Numbered from the stretch's first letter, positions 1 through 8,576 are shown. The stretch is 64,000 nt of DNA from Spirosoma endbachense (GCF_010233585.1 NZ_CP045997.1:4263399-4327398), one strand, 5' to 3'. The notes: generated by a model not told the origin, from the sequence alone. Program-made: numbers and translations.

Positions 1-508
1 TGGACGCATCGATGCTCCGATCGTCGGTAGCATAGAATAAAACGGCCGGTTCGGGCTTCTGGCCGGAAGCATTTGCCAGTGAAGCCGCTCCTAATGTGCC
101 GAAGGCTTTCGCCAGCTTAACTCCCTTGGGTAAGAGCCCTGAAAGAATCTGTCCAGCCGACTGGGCTTCACCGATTGTTTTGACAAAGCCGCCTTTTCCA
201 TCGGGAGCAATTGGGTTGGAAGGATCAATAATGCTTTTCCCCTCTAGTTGGGAAGCATATTGTTGGAAAAACTCCTGAATGGAAGGAAACCAAATGGCAA
301 GGATAATCACATCGGCTTCCTCGATAGCGGCCGCGGTCGATAGGGGGCGAGCAAGACTGCCTAGCTCATTGGCGAGGTTTTGTGCCGTTGATAACTCACG
401 GGCTGCCAGAATTACCGACCGATTTCCTTTGGTTAAATTGGTGGCCAGTACGCGGCCAATGGTGCCCAGGCCAATGATAGCGACTTTCGATTCTGTGGTG
501 TTTGCCAT
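1..508 (-). CDS. F420-dependent-type NADP oxidoreductase, 3' part cut by window edge
   Basis: The minus strand is open from an ATG at 506-508 to the window edge, about 169 residues. The translation begins MANTTESKVAIIGLGTIG, a Rossmann dinucleotide-binding start with the GxGxxG fingerprint, followed by an SxPL-like strand-turn region and IIDPSNPI, typical of the COG2085 dinucleotide-binding proteins related to coenzyme F420-dependent NADP reductase. Such proteins bind NADP; the substrate here is unknown. The C-terminus is outside the window. It lies 90 bases downstream of a Crp-like regulator gene on the same strand, so the two may be co-transcribed. Confidence 0.8.
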   Translation of the reverse strand, partial: MANTTESKVAIIGLGTIGRVLATNLTKGNRSVILAARELSTAQNLANELGSLARPLSTAAAIEEADVIILAIWFPSIQEFFQQYASQLEGKSIIDPSNPIAPDGKGGFVKTIGEAQSAGQILSGLLPKGVKLAKAFGTLGAASLANASGQKPEPAVLFYATDDRSIDAS

Positions 509-598
509 GGTCTTACATTGATTTAATGACCACGCAAAGGTCCGGCAGATTACCAGGTTCGACCAATAAGGTATCTTAAGAAATAGGCTTAAACTAGT

Positions 599-1207
599 TT
601 AAGGGTGAGACTGAGAAGAAGCCAGGTCTTTCCTGATTTTGCTCAGAAACTCAGGGGTAATGCCCAGGTAAGAAGCGATTTGGGTATTGGGGAGTCGTAA
701 AGCTAATTTAGGATATTGTTCCAGAAAGGTAAGATAGCGTTCCTGGGCCGTTGAACTGATCGATTGCAACACACGGTTCTGGAGTTCCACATATTTGTTC
801 TCGATGATGACTTTGAAGATCCGGTCAAGCTTGGGAATGTTCGTATAGAGAAAATAGAGATCCTGCTTTTCGATTTGCAGTACCACGGAAGGCTCAATGG
901 CTTCAATAAATAATCCGCTGGGCTGGCCGGAATGAAAGCTGCCGATATCGGCGATCCACCGGTCTGCCGGGCGGTCATTTTCGGCGGCAAATTGCAGATT
1001 ATGTTCGGTTCCTTTCTGGTCAACGGCAAATAGTCGGAAGCAGCCCTCGACCACGAACGAATAGTGTTTGCAGGCAAAACCCTCCTGCAATAAAGTTTGT
1101 CGGCGTCGAATTGTGCGCTGGGTGACCCGCTCTTCCAGAAGATGCTTTTCAGTCTCTTTGAAAGGAATAAAACCCTCGAAGTGGTCGATCAGTGGCTGAA
1201 GATTCAA
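599..1207 (-). CDS. Crp/Fnr-family transcriptional regulator
   Basis: This 202-residue protein has a cyclic-nucleotide-binding-like beta barrel over roughly residues 25-115 (QEGFACKHYSFVVEGCFRLF resembles the family's glycine-turn region) and a C-terminal helix-turn-helix around LPNTQIASYLGITPEFLSKI. Length and layout match the short Bacteroidota Crp/Fnr regulators, which usually control one nearby operon. The ligand is not evident and key cAMP-contact residues are not obvious. The downstream gene on the same strand is an NADP-binding oxidoreductase, the likely target or partner. Confidence 0.85.
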   Translation of the reverse strand: MNLQPLIDHFEGFIPFKETEKHLLEERVTQRTIRRRQTLLQEGFACKHYSFVVEGCFRLFAVDQKGTEHNLQFAAENDRPADRWIADIGSFHSGQPSGLFIEAIEPSVVLQIEKQDLYFLYTNIPKLDRIFKVIIENKYVELQNRVLQSISSTAQERYLTFLEQYPKLALRLPNTQIASYLGITPEFLSKIRKDLASSQSHP

Positions 1208-1402
1208 GTAGTAGCAGGTAAAGTAAACGATGTAAAGATGACTACTTATGCACTAAAAAAGTTCGTTATCGCTAAATTGCCGGAAGTGGGAGTGCACTTG
1301 TTTGGCCCGACATTTCACGAATGGGAGTTGGCCAGATTGCTTTTCAAACGCTGTCAGTGAGCGACCTTCAAGGCAGCTTACTGTCTTAACTGACACCATC
1401 GA

Positions 1403-2170
1403 ATGGAATACCAGGAGTACAGTCCAGCATCAGACCTTCTCCCTTTCATTGACTGTTACTGGACCCTCCGGATGGAATCCCAGCCGGTAACTTCCAGTAG
1501 AAGGGTGATCCCTGATATATGCGCTGATGTTATCATTAATTTAGGGGAAGAAGTACAGATATGGAACGGGGAAACTCACCAGTTGAAGTCTGAAAAACCA
1601 TATCTGATCGGTACCATGACTACGTTTCAGCACATGTTGCTGCAACCTGGTACAAATCTGGCAGGCATTCGGTTTAAACCCTTTGGGTTGAGTACCCTCG
1701 TGGGTATTCGGCAACAGGGAATGGCGAATAAGATCGAAGAACTTGACCGAAAAACATTCACATTGGATTGCGGCCATTTCCCGCAGATAGGCGTTGATCA
1801 GGATCACCCTGACCATTTTGCGAAAATAAACACCTGGTTACTGCGCCAAATCAATGACGAGGATAATTCGACGATAAACAGGCTGATTGGCACTTTGCTT
1901 GGCGCGCAGGGGCGTATAACCGTTAGGGAACTAGCCAGTCAATACGCAATAACGGAACGGCAACTGGAGCGGAAATTCGGGGAGAGCTTAGGGGTTCCGC
2001 TGAAAGAAATCTGTAATCTGATCCGTTTCCAATATGCTTACCAGCTAATCAGCAATAGGAGGGAGCAGAGTCTGCTTGATATTGCGTTTGAGGCTGGCTA
2101 TTACGATCATGCCCATCTGACCCGACACTTCAAACGATACGCTGGTTATCCACCCTCTCAAATGGGTTAA
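1403..2170 (+). CDS. AraC-family transcriptional regulator
   Basis: A 255-residue protein. The N-terminal half (SDLLPFIDCYWTLR..., VIPDICADVIINLGEE) resembles the DUF6597 sensor-like domain common in Bacteroidota AraC proteins. The C-terminal part carries the double helix-turn-helix: ITVRELASQYAITERQLERK, then a second HTH ending in DIAFEAGYYDHAHLTRHFKR and GYPPSQ. The start ATG sits after about 195 bases of non-coding sequence that separates it from the divergent Crp-like gene. It is followed 125 bases later by an SDR gene, which it may control. Confidence 0.87.
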   Translation: MEYQEYSPASDLLPFIDCYWTLRMESQPVTSSRRVIPDICADVIINLGEEVQIWNGETHQLKSEKPYLIGTMTTFQHMLLQPGTNLAGIRFKPFGLSTLVGIRQQGMANKIEELDRKTFTLDCGHFPQIGVDQDHPDHFAKINTWLLRQINDEDNSTINRLIGTLLGAQGRITVRELASQYAITERQLERKFGESLGVPLKEICNLIRFQYAYQLISNRREQSLLDIAFEAGYYDHAHLTRHFKRYAGYPPSQMG

Positions 2171-2223
2171 CGGCTGGCCTGTTTTTGTCGTTTTTGTACA
2201 AAGAATACCGTATGCGAGGCTTT

Positions 2224-2231
2224 TATCTTTG
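2224..2231 (+). promoter_or_regulatory. Bacteroidota-type -7 box (TATCTTTG)
   Basis: The sequence TATCTTTG matches the Bacteroidota housekeeping -7 consensus TAnnTTTG and lies about 65 bases before the ATG of the SDR gene. A well placed -33 TTTG is not evident, so this is a tentative promoter. Confidence 0.4.
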
Positions 2232-2295
2232 CCCAAAAGTCGGATAAAAAACGGCTTTTACTTGTTCAAACGACTATTTTTTGACAGATAGACCG

Positions 2296-3210
2296 ATGAA
2301 AAAAACATTAGAGGGGAAAGTAGCTTTAGTCGCGGGAGCTACGCGAGGAGCCGGACGTGGTATTGCCGTGGAATTAGGTAGAGCGGGTGCTACCGTTTAC
2401 GTGACAGGCCGTACGACCCGATCGCAACAATCAGAATACGGCTTACCACAAACCATCGAGGAAACAGCTGAAATGGTCACCCAGGCCGGGGGGAAAGGTA
2501 TTGCGGTTCAGGTTGATCATTTAGTACACGAGGACGTTAAACGACTGGTTGAACAGATTGATCGTGAAAGTGGTCAACTCGATATCTTGGTCAATGACAT
2601 TTGGGGCGGTGAATTTCTGGCTGAGTGGCATAAGCCGGTTTGGGAGCATTCGCTCGAAAAGGGATTACGGCTACTTCGTTTAGCGATCGATACCCATATT
2701 ATCACCAGTCACTTTGCCTTGCCACTACTGATTCGTAAACCAGGTGGTTTGGTCCTCGAACTAACGGACGGAACCGCCGATTATAACCGGATTAACTACC
2801 GCATATCGCTATTTTATGATTTAGCGAAATCATCGGTGATTCGCTTAGCCTGGGCTCAGGCCAAAGAGCTGGAGTCCTTTGGCGGTACAGCTATTGCCTT
2901 GACACCTGGCTGGTTACGTTCCGAGATTATGCTTGATCTATTCGGAGTAAGCGAAGAGAATTGGCAGGACGCCTTAGTTAAAGAACCGCACTTTGTGATT
3001 TCTGAGACGCCGTATTTTGTTGGCCGGGCAGTTGTAGCCTTAGCCACAGACCCAGACCGACATCGTTGGAATGGTTTATCTACGTCCAGTGGTCAACTGG
3101 CTAAGGAGTATAATTTTACGGATGTCGATGGTTCCCAACCCGATGCCTGGCGTTACGTGGTAGAAGTACAGGATGCCGGTCTACCAGCAGATGCTACCGG
3201 GTATCGATGA
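2296..3210 (+). CDS. Short-chain dehydrogenase/reductase (SDR)
   Basis: A protein of 304 residues from the ATG at 2296; an in-frame TTG at 2281 would add five residues. MKKTLEGKVALVAGATRGAG holds the cofactor-binding glycine motif; the NADP preference is suggested by TGRTTRS after the second strand. The active-site YxxxK is YDLAK (about residue 177), preceded by a DYNRINYRI loop. A longer C-terminal extension (WNGLSTSSGQLAKEYNFTDV) is typical of the SDR subgroup often annotated as short-chain oxidoreductases with unknown substrate. The upstream AraC regulator may control it. Confidence 0.85.
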   Translation: MKKTLEGKVALVAGATRGAGRGIAVELGRAGATVYVTGRTTRSQQSEYGLPQTIEETAEMVTQAGGKGIAVQVDHLVHEDVKRLVEQIDRESGQLDILVNDIWGGEFLAEWHKPVWEHSLEKGLRLLRLAIDTHIITSHFALPLLIRKPGGLVLELTDGTADYNRINYRISLFYDLAKSSVIRLAWAQAKELESFGGTAIALTPGWLRSEIMLDLFGVSEENWQDALVKEPHFVISETPYFVGRAVVALATDPDRHRWNGLSTSSGQLAKEYNFTDVDGSQPDAWRYVVEVQDAGLPADATGYR

Positions 3211-3223
3211 GTTAGGATACTAC

Positions 3224-3598
3224 CTACGTTTTCAGTCGCTCCCTATGCTGTTTACCCCATTTAATCATCTCCAGAATTATGTCTCCGAATGACCAGCAAT
3301 AATCAGTTGCCGTATATTCCACCAATACTGGCGTTGTTGGCGTTACCGTTCGGCGAATCAGCTGATTAGCTTCCATCTCCTTCAGTTCGCGGGACAGCAT
3401 TCGGGTCGTGATTCCTGGAATACTTCGTTCAATATCCCGGAACCGTTTATTCCCATTACAAATCGAATTGATGATCGGCAGTTTCCATTTGCCGCCAATC
3501 ACATAAATCGTATCCTGTAAGGCCTGTACTTCCTGACGCTGATTGCGCGGATTGGACAAAACTTCGTTGACCAATTCAAGTCGCTTTTCTTCCTGCAT
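3224..3598 (-). CDS. HxlR-family transcriptional regulator
   Basis: A 124-residue winged-helix protein. The family signature is clear: DTIYVIGGKWKLPIINSICN, NKRFRDIERSIPGITTRMLS, RELKEMEANQLIRRTVTPTT and VEYTATDYCWSF. HxlR proteins are small dimeric regulators that often respond to aldehydes or redox stress and frequently control the divergent gene. Here the divergent neighbour is an SDR gene starting 77 bases away, with an inverted repeat between them. The 3' end lies 14 bases from the end of the convergent SDR gene. Confidence 0.92.
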   Translation of the reverse strand: MQEEKRLELVNEVLSNPRNQRQEVQALQDTIYVIGGKWKLPIINSICNGNKRFRDIERSIPGITTRMLSRELKEMEANQLIRRTVTPTTPVLVEYTATDYCWSFGDIILEMIKWGKQHRERLKT

Positions 3599-3600
3599 AG

Positions 3601-3639
3601 TTGGTATACTTGATTATACTGGTAACAAAGTTATACCAA
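3601..3639. promoter_or_regulatory. Candidate HxlR operator between divergent genes
   Basis: TTGGTATA (3601-3608) and its exact reverse complement TATACCAA (3632-3639) flank the short gap between hxlR and the SDR gene. A TAnnTTTG box reads toward the SDR gene (TAGTTTTG, 3648-3655) and another, TAACTTTG on the minus strand (complement of 3626-3633), reads toward hxlR. The arrangement fits a divergent promoter region controlled by the HxlR protein. Confidence 0.5.
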
Positions 3640-3674
3640 TTGATGCATAGTTTTGCAGCCATTAAACCATTTTT

Positions 3675-4424
3675 ATGTTTATGGACCATTTAACAGGAAA
3701 AATAGCGCTGGTTACGGGCGGGAATAGCGGAATTGGTTATGCTGCGGCCAGAGAATTAAAACAGCAGGGTGCTCAGGTAATCATTACGGGCCGAAGAAAA
3801 GAAGCGATAGACAAGGCTGCCGCCGAATTAGGTGTTGTGGGCTTTGTGGCCGATCAGGGGCAGGTTGCTGCCATCGAAGAACTGGCGGCTTTTGTGAAGG
3901 ACAGTTATCATAAAATTGACATCCTCTTTATCAATGCGGGCGTACTGGAGGGTGAAAGCATTGAACAAGCGACCGAAAAAGCGTTTGATAATGTGATCGG
4001 TGTCAATTTCAAAGGGGCTTATTTCACCCTGAGTAAATTTATACCGTTGTTAAATGACGGAGGCTCTGTCGTATTTCTTTCGTCAAATACAGCCAGCATG
4101 AATGGAGCGAACTCGTCCATTTATTCCTCTAGCAAGGCTGCACTGAATGCGGTCATGCGGATAGCTGCGGTCGAACTGGCCCCCCGAAAGATCCGGGTAA
4201 ACAGTGTAAGTCCGGGCCCAATCCAGACAGAGATTCTCAACAAGCTGGGCTATAGTAATGAACAGTTATTGCAGTTGAATGAATGGATGATTGATCGCAT
4301 ACCGCTTAAGAAAATTGGCAAAGCCGAAGATGTTGGGAAACTGGTTGCTTATTTCAGTGGTGATGCTGCAAGCTTCATTACGGGTGCTGAACTTATTATG
4401 GATGGTGGCATGAGCTTAACGTAA
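3675..4424 (+). CDS. Classical SDR-family oxidoreductase
   Basis: A 249-residue protein of usual classical SDR length. It has the TGGNSGIG cofactor motif near residue 15, NAG at about residue 90 (FINAGVLEG), the active-site Ser (SSNTAS), the YxxxK pair as YSSSK, and the PGPI loop after it, ending in the common MDGGMSL tail. TGRRKEA after the second strand favours NADPH. ATGs at 3675 and 3681 are both possible starts. It diverges from the HxlR gene, its probable regulator, and is followed by a good terminator. Confidence 0.93.
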   Translation: MFMDHLTGKIALVTGGNSGIGYAAARELKQQGAQVIITGRRKEAIDKAAAELGVVGFVADQGQVAAIEELAAFVKDSYHKIDILFINAGVLEGESIEQATEKAFDNVIGVNFKGAYFTLSKFIPLLNDGGSVVFLSSNTASMNGANSSIYSSSKAALNAVMRIAAVELAPRKIRVNSVSPGPIQTEILNKLGYSNEQLLQLNEWMIDRIPLKKIGKAEDVGKLVAYFSGDAASFITGAELIMDGGMSLT

Positions 4425-4448
4425 TAAGTTCACTCAGTGGGTTAAAAC

Positions 4449-4489
4449 AAACCGGAGCGAGATCTTGAATCAGCTCCGGTTTTGTTTTT
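4449..4489 (+). terminator. Rho-independent terminator after the SDR gene
   Basis: Ten-base arms AAACCGGAGC (4449-4458) and GCTCCGGTTT (4473-4482) with a 14-base loop, followed by a T-rich run (TTTGTTTTT). It lies 25 bases past the SDR stop codon. Confidence 0.85.
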
Positions 4490-4622
4490 GGACAGATTTA
4501 CGAAGGGCAACTGTTTGGTTCGACTTGGCCAGAATCGCTACCTGTACCAGCCCCTTGTTCGCTCAAACTGAGCGCGCTTAGCTCGTCGTTATACAGTCAG
4601 ACGCAAAGCGTCGAATATGACC

Positions 4623-5294
4623 TTATCGTATCCAGTGAAAGTAAATAGACACAGGCATTAAGGCCAGTATAAACGATACGATTATTGAGAAGGCAGTTCC
4701 TGAGAAGGCTATCCAGGAATTGTATTTCAGGTGATTCAAACCCAACGATTGAAAAGAACTTCTGAATCCGTGTAGCAAATGCCAGAAAAGAGAAAAACAG
4801 CCCGCTAAGTATATAATGACTTCGATCGGATTTTGAAATTTTTCAAGCATCATTTCATAAAGGGGTAACTCCTCCCCATGTATAAATTGGTTCGTACGAT
4901 TAGGAATCCAGAAATTAGACGTATGAATCACAAGAAACAGCAAAATCAGTGTTCCTAACAAGGCCATACTCCGGCTATACCAGGTGCTACTTGCCGACTG
5001 TTGCCTTGAAAAATAGCGAACTGGGCGTGCATCCCGGTTTTGTTTCCAGAGTATTAAACCCTGAATGATGTGCACTAAAAAGCCAATGACCAAGACGATC
5101 TCAATCGTACGAATAATCGGATTCGTGGCCATAAAATGGGCCCAGTGAGTGAATGTTTTACCGCCATCATTATAAAAAATCATCGCATTGATGGCGCAGT
5201 GAACAATCAGGAAACTGATAAGAAATAACCCAGTCAGTGCCATTGTCATTTTTTTGCCAATGGAACTTGTTACTAATTCATTGACCCAGCTCAT
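4623..5294 (-). CDS. Succinate dehydrogenase cytochrome b subunit-like protein (b558 type), orphan
   Basis: A 223-residue integral membrane protein with about five hydrophobic segments. The start MSWVNELVTSSIGKKMTMAL, the histidines in VHCAIN, HWAHFM, VHIIQG, IHTSNF and WHLLHG, and the overall length fit the five-helix dihaem cytochrome b558 family that anchors succinate dehydrogenase or fumarate reductase and passes electrons between menaquinone and SdhB. No sdhA or sdhB lies next to it here, so it is an orphan copy or a paralogue with another partner. A palindromic element lies about 150-190 bases upstream. Confidence 0.85.
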   Translation of the reverse strand: MSWVNELVTSSIGKKMTMALTGLFLISFLIVHCAINAMIFYNDGGKTFTHWAHFMATNPIIRTIEIVLVIGFLVHIIQGLILWKQNRDARPVRYFSRQQSASSTWYSRSMALLGTLILLFLVIHTSNFWIPNRTNQFIHGEELPLYEMMLEKFQNPIEVIIYLAGCFSLFWHLLHGFRSSFQSLGLNHLKYNSWIAFSGTAFSIIVSFILALMPVSIYFHWIR

Positions 5295-5439
5295 CGTATT
5301 TTCGGGGAGATCTGTTTTTTTGCTGATTGCTGTCAGCTCGATTTTTTATCAGGGTATTTATACGTTTGCAATTGTCATGCCGATTGGGTAATCTGCTGAC
5401 AATTAAAGGATTAGGTTGTTTGTTTTTACTTCTGCTTCC

Positions 5440-5481
5440 ACTTTATTTCGCTAATTGACTAGCGCTTTTACGAAATAAAGT
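5440..5481. promoter_or_regulatory. Palindromic element, copy 1 (ACTTTATTTCG / CGAAATAAAGT)
   Basis: Exact 11-base arms ACTTTATTTCG (5440-5450) and CGAAATAAAGT (5471-5481) with a 20-base loop. Related elements with the same flanking context (TCTGCxTCC before, A(G/A)AGCG after in two copies) occur at 20746-20787 and, with a compensatory base pair change, at 17283-17323. All three lie upstream of a minus-strand redox gene. Confidence 0.6.
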
Positions 5482-5875
5482 AGAGCGCCAAAGGACATTA
5501 ACGCTAATTACAAAGCACATGCCAGGATGGCAAATGGCCTTCAAACGAGCGAAAACGAATATTACTGTAAAAAGGATTCGTAGAAATTGGCTTCCTGTAA
5601 TTGGATAAGTGTTGTCTTTTTGAATAACTCCAAACTATTAACGGTATCCTGCTTGTTTCGACACTGATCCGAAAGCTTCAGAACCGCACTTTTTACGGTG
5701 TATTACCATGTTTTAGCAACTGAATTGTTTCCTGGCATGTAAATAGTCAGTTTCATTGCTGGATAGAAATGCTAACAGATTCAGCCATGCAATCAATCTG
5801 CCCTCTGTTACATTATATATCACTAAACAGAAACTGCCTTGACATCTCATCATAAACTACCTGTAGAGAATTTTT
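5482..5875. other. Intergenic region before an AraC gene
   Basis: About 390 bases between the palindromic element and the AraC start. The ORF on the minus strand reading into it is a shadow of the AraC gene. I see no RNA gene, repeat or clear promoter box. Confidence 0.5.
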
Positions 5876-6703
5876 ATGAGAATAAATACTGATATGCAGA
5901 TAACGCAAACCGGCCTGTTTTTTGCCTGTAATGGAACGAACGAAGCGGTTTTCGAAGAGCTTGTACCCGAACATATGCTGACACATGTGTATGCAGGAAG
6001 AGTTTCCGTAACAACAGCGGATAAAACATTTTCGCTTTCCGCCGGACAAACCGCCTTATTTGCCCGAAATCAGCTGGTTAAATTCACGAAATTACCAGAA
6101 GGCGATAGCCCCTATACGGCCGTAACCTTGTTTTTTACCCAACCTTTTTTACAACAGTTTTTCACAACTCTACCGCTACCGAAACGATCAGCAACCCATC
6201 CTTCGATTGTGCCCATCGCGCCACACCCGCTGCTGGAAAATCTGTTCGAATCTATCGCACTATATGCAAGTCTGACTAAGGAAGCTATTCCAGATGAGTT
6301 GGCGTTGCTCAAAGTAAATGAGGCTATTACCCTAATTAGGATGCTGAATCAGAGCGCGAATAATCTGCTTTCCGATTTTTCTGAACCGCACAAAATTGAC
6401 CTGGCCGATTTTATGAATAAGAATTTTATGTTTACTATTTCGATACCAAGATTTGCCTATCTGACTGGCAGAAGTCTGGCTACCTTCAAGCGGGATTTTC
6501 AAAAAATATTTGGCAATACACCCCAAAAATGGCTGACAGAAAAACGCCTGGAATACGCACATTTCCTGATTGCAGAAAAACAGCAAAAGCCATCACAAGC
6601 CTATATCGAAGCCGGTTTTGAAAACTTTTCGCACTTCACCTACGCCTTCAGGCAACTATTTGGCTACACACCTTCCTCAATTTCTGAGCCGGTCAACAAA
6701 TAA
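5876..6703 (+). CDS. AraC-family transcriptional regulator
   Basis: A 275-residue protein; an internal ATG at 5894 (MQITQTG) could be the true start. The N-terminal half looks like a cupin-type sensor (HVYAGRVSVTTADKTFSLSA, TALFARNQLVKF). The C-terminal half carries the AraC DNA-binding domain: FAYLTGRSLATFKRDFQKIF, NTPQKWLTEKRLEYAHFLIA and AGFENFSHFTYAFRQLFGY. It is followed by an SDR gene 80 bases downstream, a common regulator-enzyme pair in this group. Confidence 0.9.
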   Translation: MRINTDMQITQTGLFFACNGTNEAVFEELVPEHMLTHVYAGRVSVTTADKTFSLSAGQTALFARNQLVKFTKLPEGDSPYTAVTLFFTQPFLQQFFTTLPLPKRSATHPSIVPIAPHPLLENLFESIALYASLTKEAIPDELALLKVNEAITLIRMLNQSANNLLSDFSEPHKIDLADFMNKNFMFTISIPRFAYLTGRSLATFKRDFQKIFGNTPQKWLTEKRLEYAHFLIAEKQQKPSQAYIEAGFENFSHFTYAFRQLFGYTPSSISEPVNK

Positions 6704-6744
6704 ATGTTGAGCCTGTGAACACAATAGGGAAGAATGCACTAATC

Positions 6745-6752
6745 TACTTTTG
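6745..6752 (+). promoter_or_regulatory. Bacteroidota-type -7 box (TACTTTTG)
   Basis: TACTTTTG fits the TAnnTTTG consensus and lies about 30 bases before the ATG of the SDR gene, so that gene may have its own promoter in addition to read-through from the AraC gene. Confidence 0.4.
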
Positions 6753-6782
6753 TCCTATCGTTAAAACTTGATTTACAAGGAA

Positions 6783-7598
6783 ATGGCTGATAAAGTAGTA
6801 TTGATTACGGGCGCTTCTTCAGGCATGGGAAACGCAACTGCTAAGCTTTTGATTGAAAACGGTTACATCGTTTATGGAGCAGCCAGAAGAATCGAAATGA
6901 TGAAGAACTTAAAGCAGCTAGGGGCGAAAATTTTGCAAATGGACGTTACCGATGACCGCTCCATGCAACAGGGTGTTGAGGAGATCATTAAAAATGACGG
7001 ACGCATTGACATTCTGATCAATAATGCCGGTTTTGGTTCGTTTGGTGCACTGGAAGATGTGCCGATGGCCGAGGCTAAATATCAAATGGATGTCAATGTA
7101 TTTGGCCTGGCTCGGTTAATCCAACTGGTTTTGCCGTATATGAGAAAACAGGGGTCCGGTAAAATTGTCAATATTACCTCAACGGGGGGAAAGCTGGCTA
7201 GCCCGCTGGGAGGGTGGTATCACGCCAGTAAATTTGCGGTCGAAGCATTGAGCGACAGTTTGCGAATGGAAGTCAAGCCATTTGGTATCGATGTCATCGT
7301 TATTGAGCCGGGTGGTGTGAAATCTGAATGGAACGATATTGCCATGAAGAATTTGCACGATGTATCTGCCGGAAAAGCGTACAGCCAAACCGCTGAAAAA
7401 ATTAGTAACCTTGCCGATAAAGTCAAATCAAAAAGTGCTGAACCTGACGTAATTGCTACGTTGATCCTCAAAGCCATAACCGCTCAAAATCCCAAAACAA
7501 GATACTATGGGGGTTATATGGCCGGAATGGTTTTATTTCTAAAAAAAATACTTTCAGATAAGCAATTTGACCAGTTAATGTTGAGCCAGATGAACTAA
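6783..7598 (+). CDS. SDR-family oxidoreductase
   Basis: Starting from the ATG at 6783 (an upstream in-frame TTG at 6768 is less likely), this is a 271-residue classical SDR. MADKVVLITGASSGMGNATA carries TGxxxGxG; NNAGFGSFG is the NAG motif; STGGKLASPLGGWYHASKFA contains the active-site Ser and YxxxK (YHASK); VIEPGGV follows. The C-terminus (MAGMVLFLKKILSDKQFDQL) is like the group annotated as oxidoreductases acting on steroids or retinoids, but the substrate cannot be read from sequence. Confidence 0.92.
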   Translation: MADKVVLITGASSGMGNATAKLLIENGYIVYGAARRIEMMKNLKQLGAKILQMDVTDDRSMQQGVEEIIKNDGRIDILINNAGFGSFGALEDVPMAEAKYQMDVNVFGLARLIQLVLPYMRKQGSGKIVNITSTGGKLASPLGGWYHASKFAVEALSDSLRMEVKPFGIDVIVIEPGGVKSEWNDIAMKNLHDVSAGKAYSQTAEKISNLADKVKSKSAEPDVIATLILKAITAQNPKTRYYGGYMAGMVLFLKKILSDKQFDQLMLSQMN

Positions 7599-7646
7599 GT
7601 AGATGCTAAACCAGGTCAGTTGAATCGAATGAAATCAACCTGTCAA

Positions 7647-7675
7647 TCTTCCGATGGGAAGTTGACAGGGCCTGG
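7647..7675 (+). terminator. Imperfect hairpin after the SDR gene
   Basis: CCTGTCAATCTTCC pairs with GGAAGTTGACAGG apart from one bulged base, about 50 bases past the SDR stop. There is no T run, so it may be a Rho-independent-like structure of weak type or only an RNA-stabilising hairpin. Confidence 0.35.
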
Positions 7676-7704
7676 TCCAACGCTGTCAAAGTAAACTAGT
7701 GCTT

Positions 7705-7737
7705 AAACCTATAAGGTTTTTGAAACCTTATAGGTTT
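7705..7737. terminator. Perfect 15-base hairpin (AAACCTATAAGGTTT)
   Basis: Exact 15-base arms (7705-7719 and 7723-7737) with a three-base TTG loop. It lies between the convergent SDR gene and the YCII genes and could stop transcription from either side. Short AT-rich hairpins of this form often act as bidirectional terminators or are a small repeat family; neither is proven here. Confidence 0.5.
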
Positions 7738-7859
7738 GTCATCAAGCACATTTATGACTAGGACCTATAAACTAGAAATTGGAAGAACACTAGTCGGAAT
7801 TTAAATGCTTGATATAGGCCAGGGCCAGCAAAATAAACCACTTCAGTGGCTACATTGAG

Positions 7860-8207
7860 TCAATTTCCATGGCGGATCTCTACAGTACCTCCTAGTTCAA
7901 AGATTGGGCAATTTCTTGCCAGATGAATAGCCGCTTCGTAATCACTGGCTTTTATAATGGTTAACCCAACAATCGATTCGTTCAACTCAGTATAAGAGCC
8001 ATCGAAGTCGGCATTCCCCTGCCGGATCACCTTACCCTGCGGGTCCAGCCGTTGAACTGGCCAGGCCAATAAGCCTTGGCCAGCCAGGTTATTATACCAT
8101 TCCTGCCAATGCGTAAGGTATACATGCATCACCTCCGGAGAAGTTTGTACTTCTTTTGTTTTGTAATCACTTCGGAAAAGCAAAAGAAAATCAGTCATCA
8201 TATTCAA
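7860..8207 (-). CDS. YCII-domain protein
   Basis: A 115-residue protein with the YCII/DGPF fold: start TDFLLLFRSDY, a central QRLDPQGKVI and DGSYTELNESIVGLTIIKAS, and the end CPIFELGGTVEIR. Proteins of this group (YciI-like, related to muconolactone isomerase folds) are often found beside ECF sigma factors; none is present here. It follows another YCII gene on the same strand after a 30-base gap, so the two form a pair. The biochemical role is unknown. Confidence 0.85.
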   Translation of the reverse strand: MNMMTDFLLLFRSDYKTKEVQTSPEVMHVYLTHWQEWYNNLAGQGLLAWPVQRLDPQGKVIRQGNADFDGSYTELNESIVGLTIIKASDYEAAIHLARNCPIFELGGTVEIRHGN

Positions 8208-8237
8208 TTTAGTTGGTTTCGGAATTGCCTGACTGGC

Positions 8238-8576
8238 TCAAGTTAGCATGCGTATTTCGACGGTTCCGTCTACTTCCAGGATGGGGGCATTTTTGGCAAT
8301 TTCTTCGGCTTCATAGTAATCATGGGCGCTGATAAAAATTAAGCCGATCACAGAACTATTGCTTTCCAGATAAGGCCCGTCTGTCACTTTCTCGTCCTGA
8401 TTTAGTACCAGTCCCTGCATATCCCAGCGTTGAACTGGCCTTGCCAGTTTGTTGAGGGCAGCTAGGCTTAGAAACCAATCCTGCCAGTGTTTACGATGCT
8501 TTGACTGCGCTTCCCCTGCCGGTTGTACTTCCGTTGTTGTATAATCCCTTCGAAATATCAATACAAACTCGTTCAT
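8238..8576 (-). CDS. YCII-domain protein
   Basis: From the ATG at 8574-8576 (MNEFVLIFRRDY) this is 112 residues, which aligns with the two other YCII proteins of the window; the longer open frame to 8615 adds an unlikely leader. Central RWDMQGLVL, DGPYLESNSSVIGLIFISA and terminal APILEVDGTVEIR are the family landmarks. The acidic and histidine residues that would define an enzyme are not clear. Likely co-transcribed with the gene downstream at 7860-8207. Confidence 0.85.
   Translation of the reverse strand: MNEFVLIFRRDYTTTEVQPAGEAQSKHRKHWQDWFLSLAALNKLARPVQRWDMQGLVLNQDEKVTDGPYLESNSSVIGLIFISAHDYYEAEEIAKNAPILEVDGTVEIRMLT

Noticed and set aside
96..521. Two plus-strand frames at the left edge
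   Set aside because: They are antisense to a clear NADP-binding oxidoreductase on the minus strand (MANTTESKVAIIGLGTIG), which continues past the window edge.
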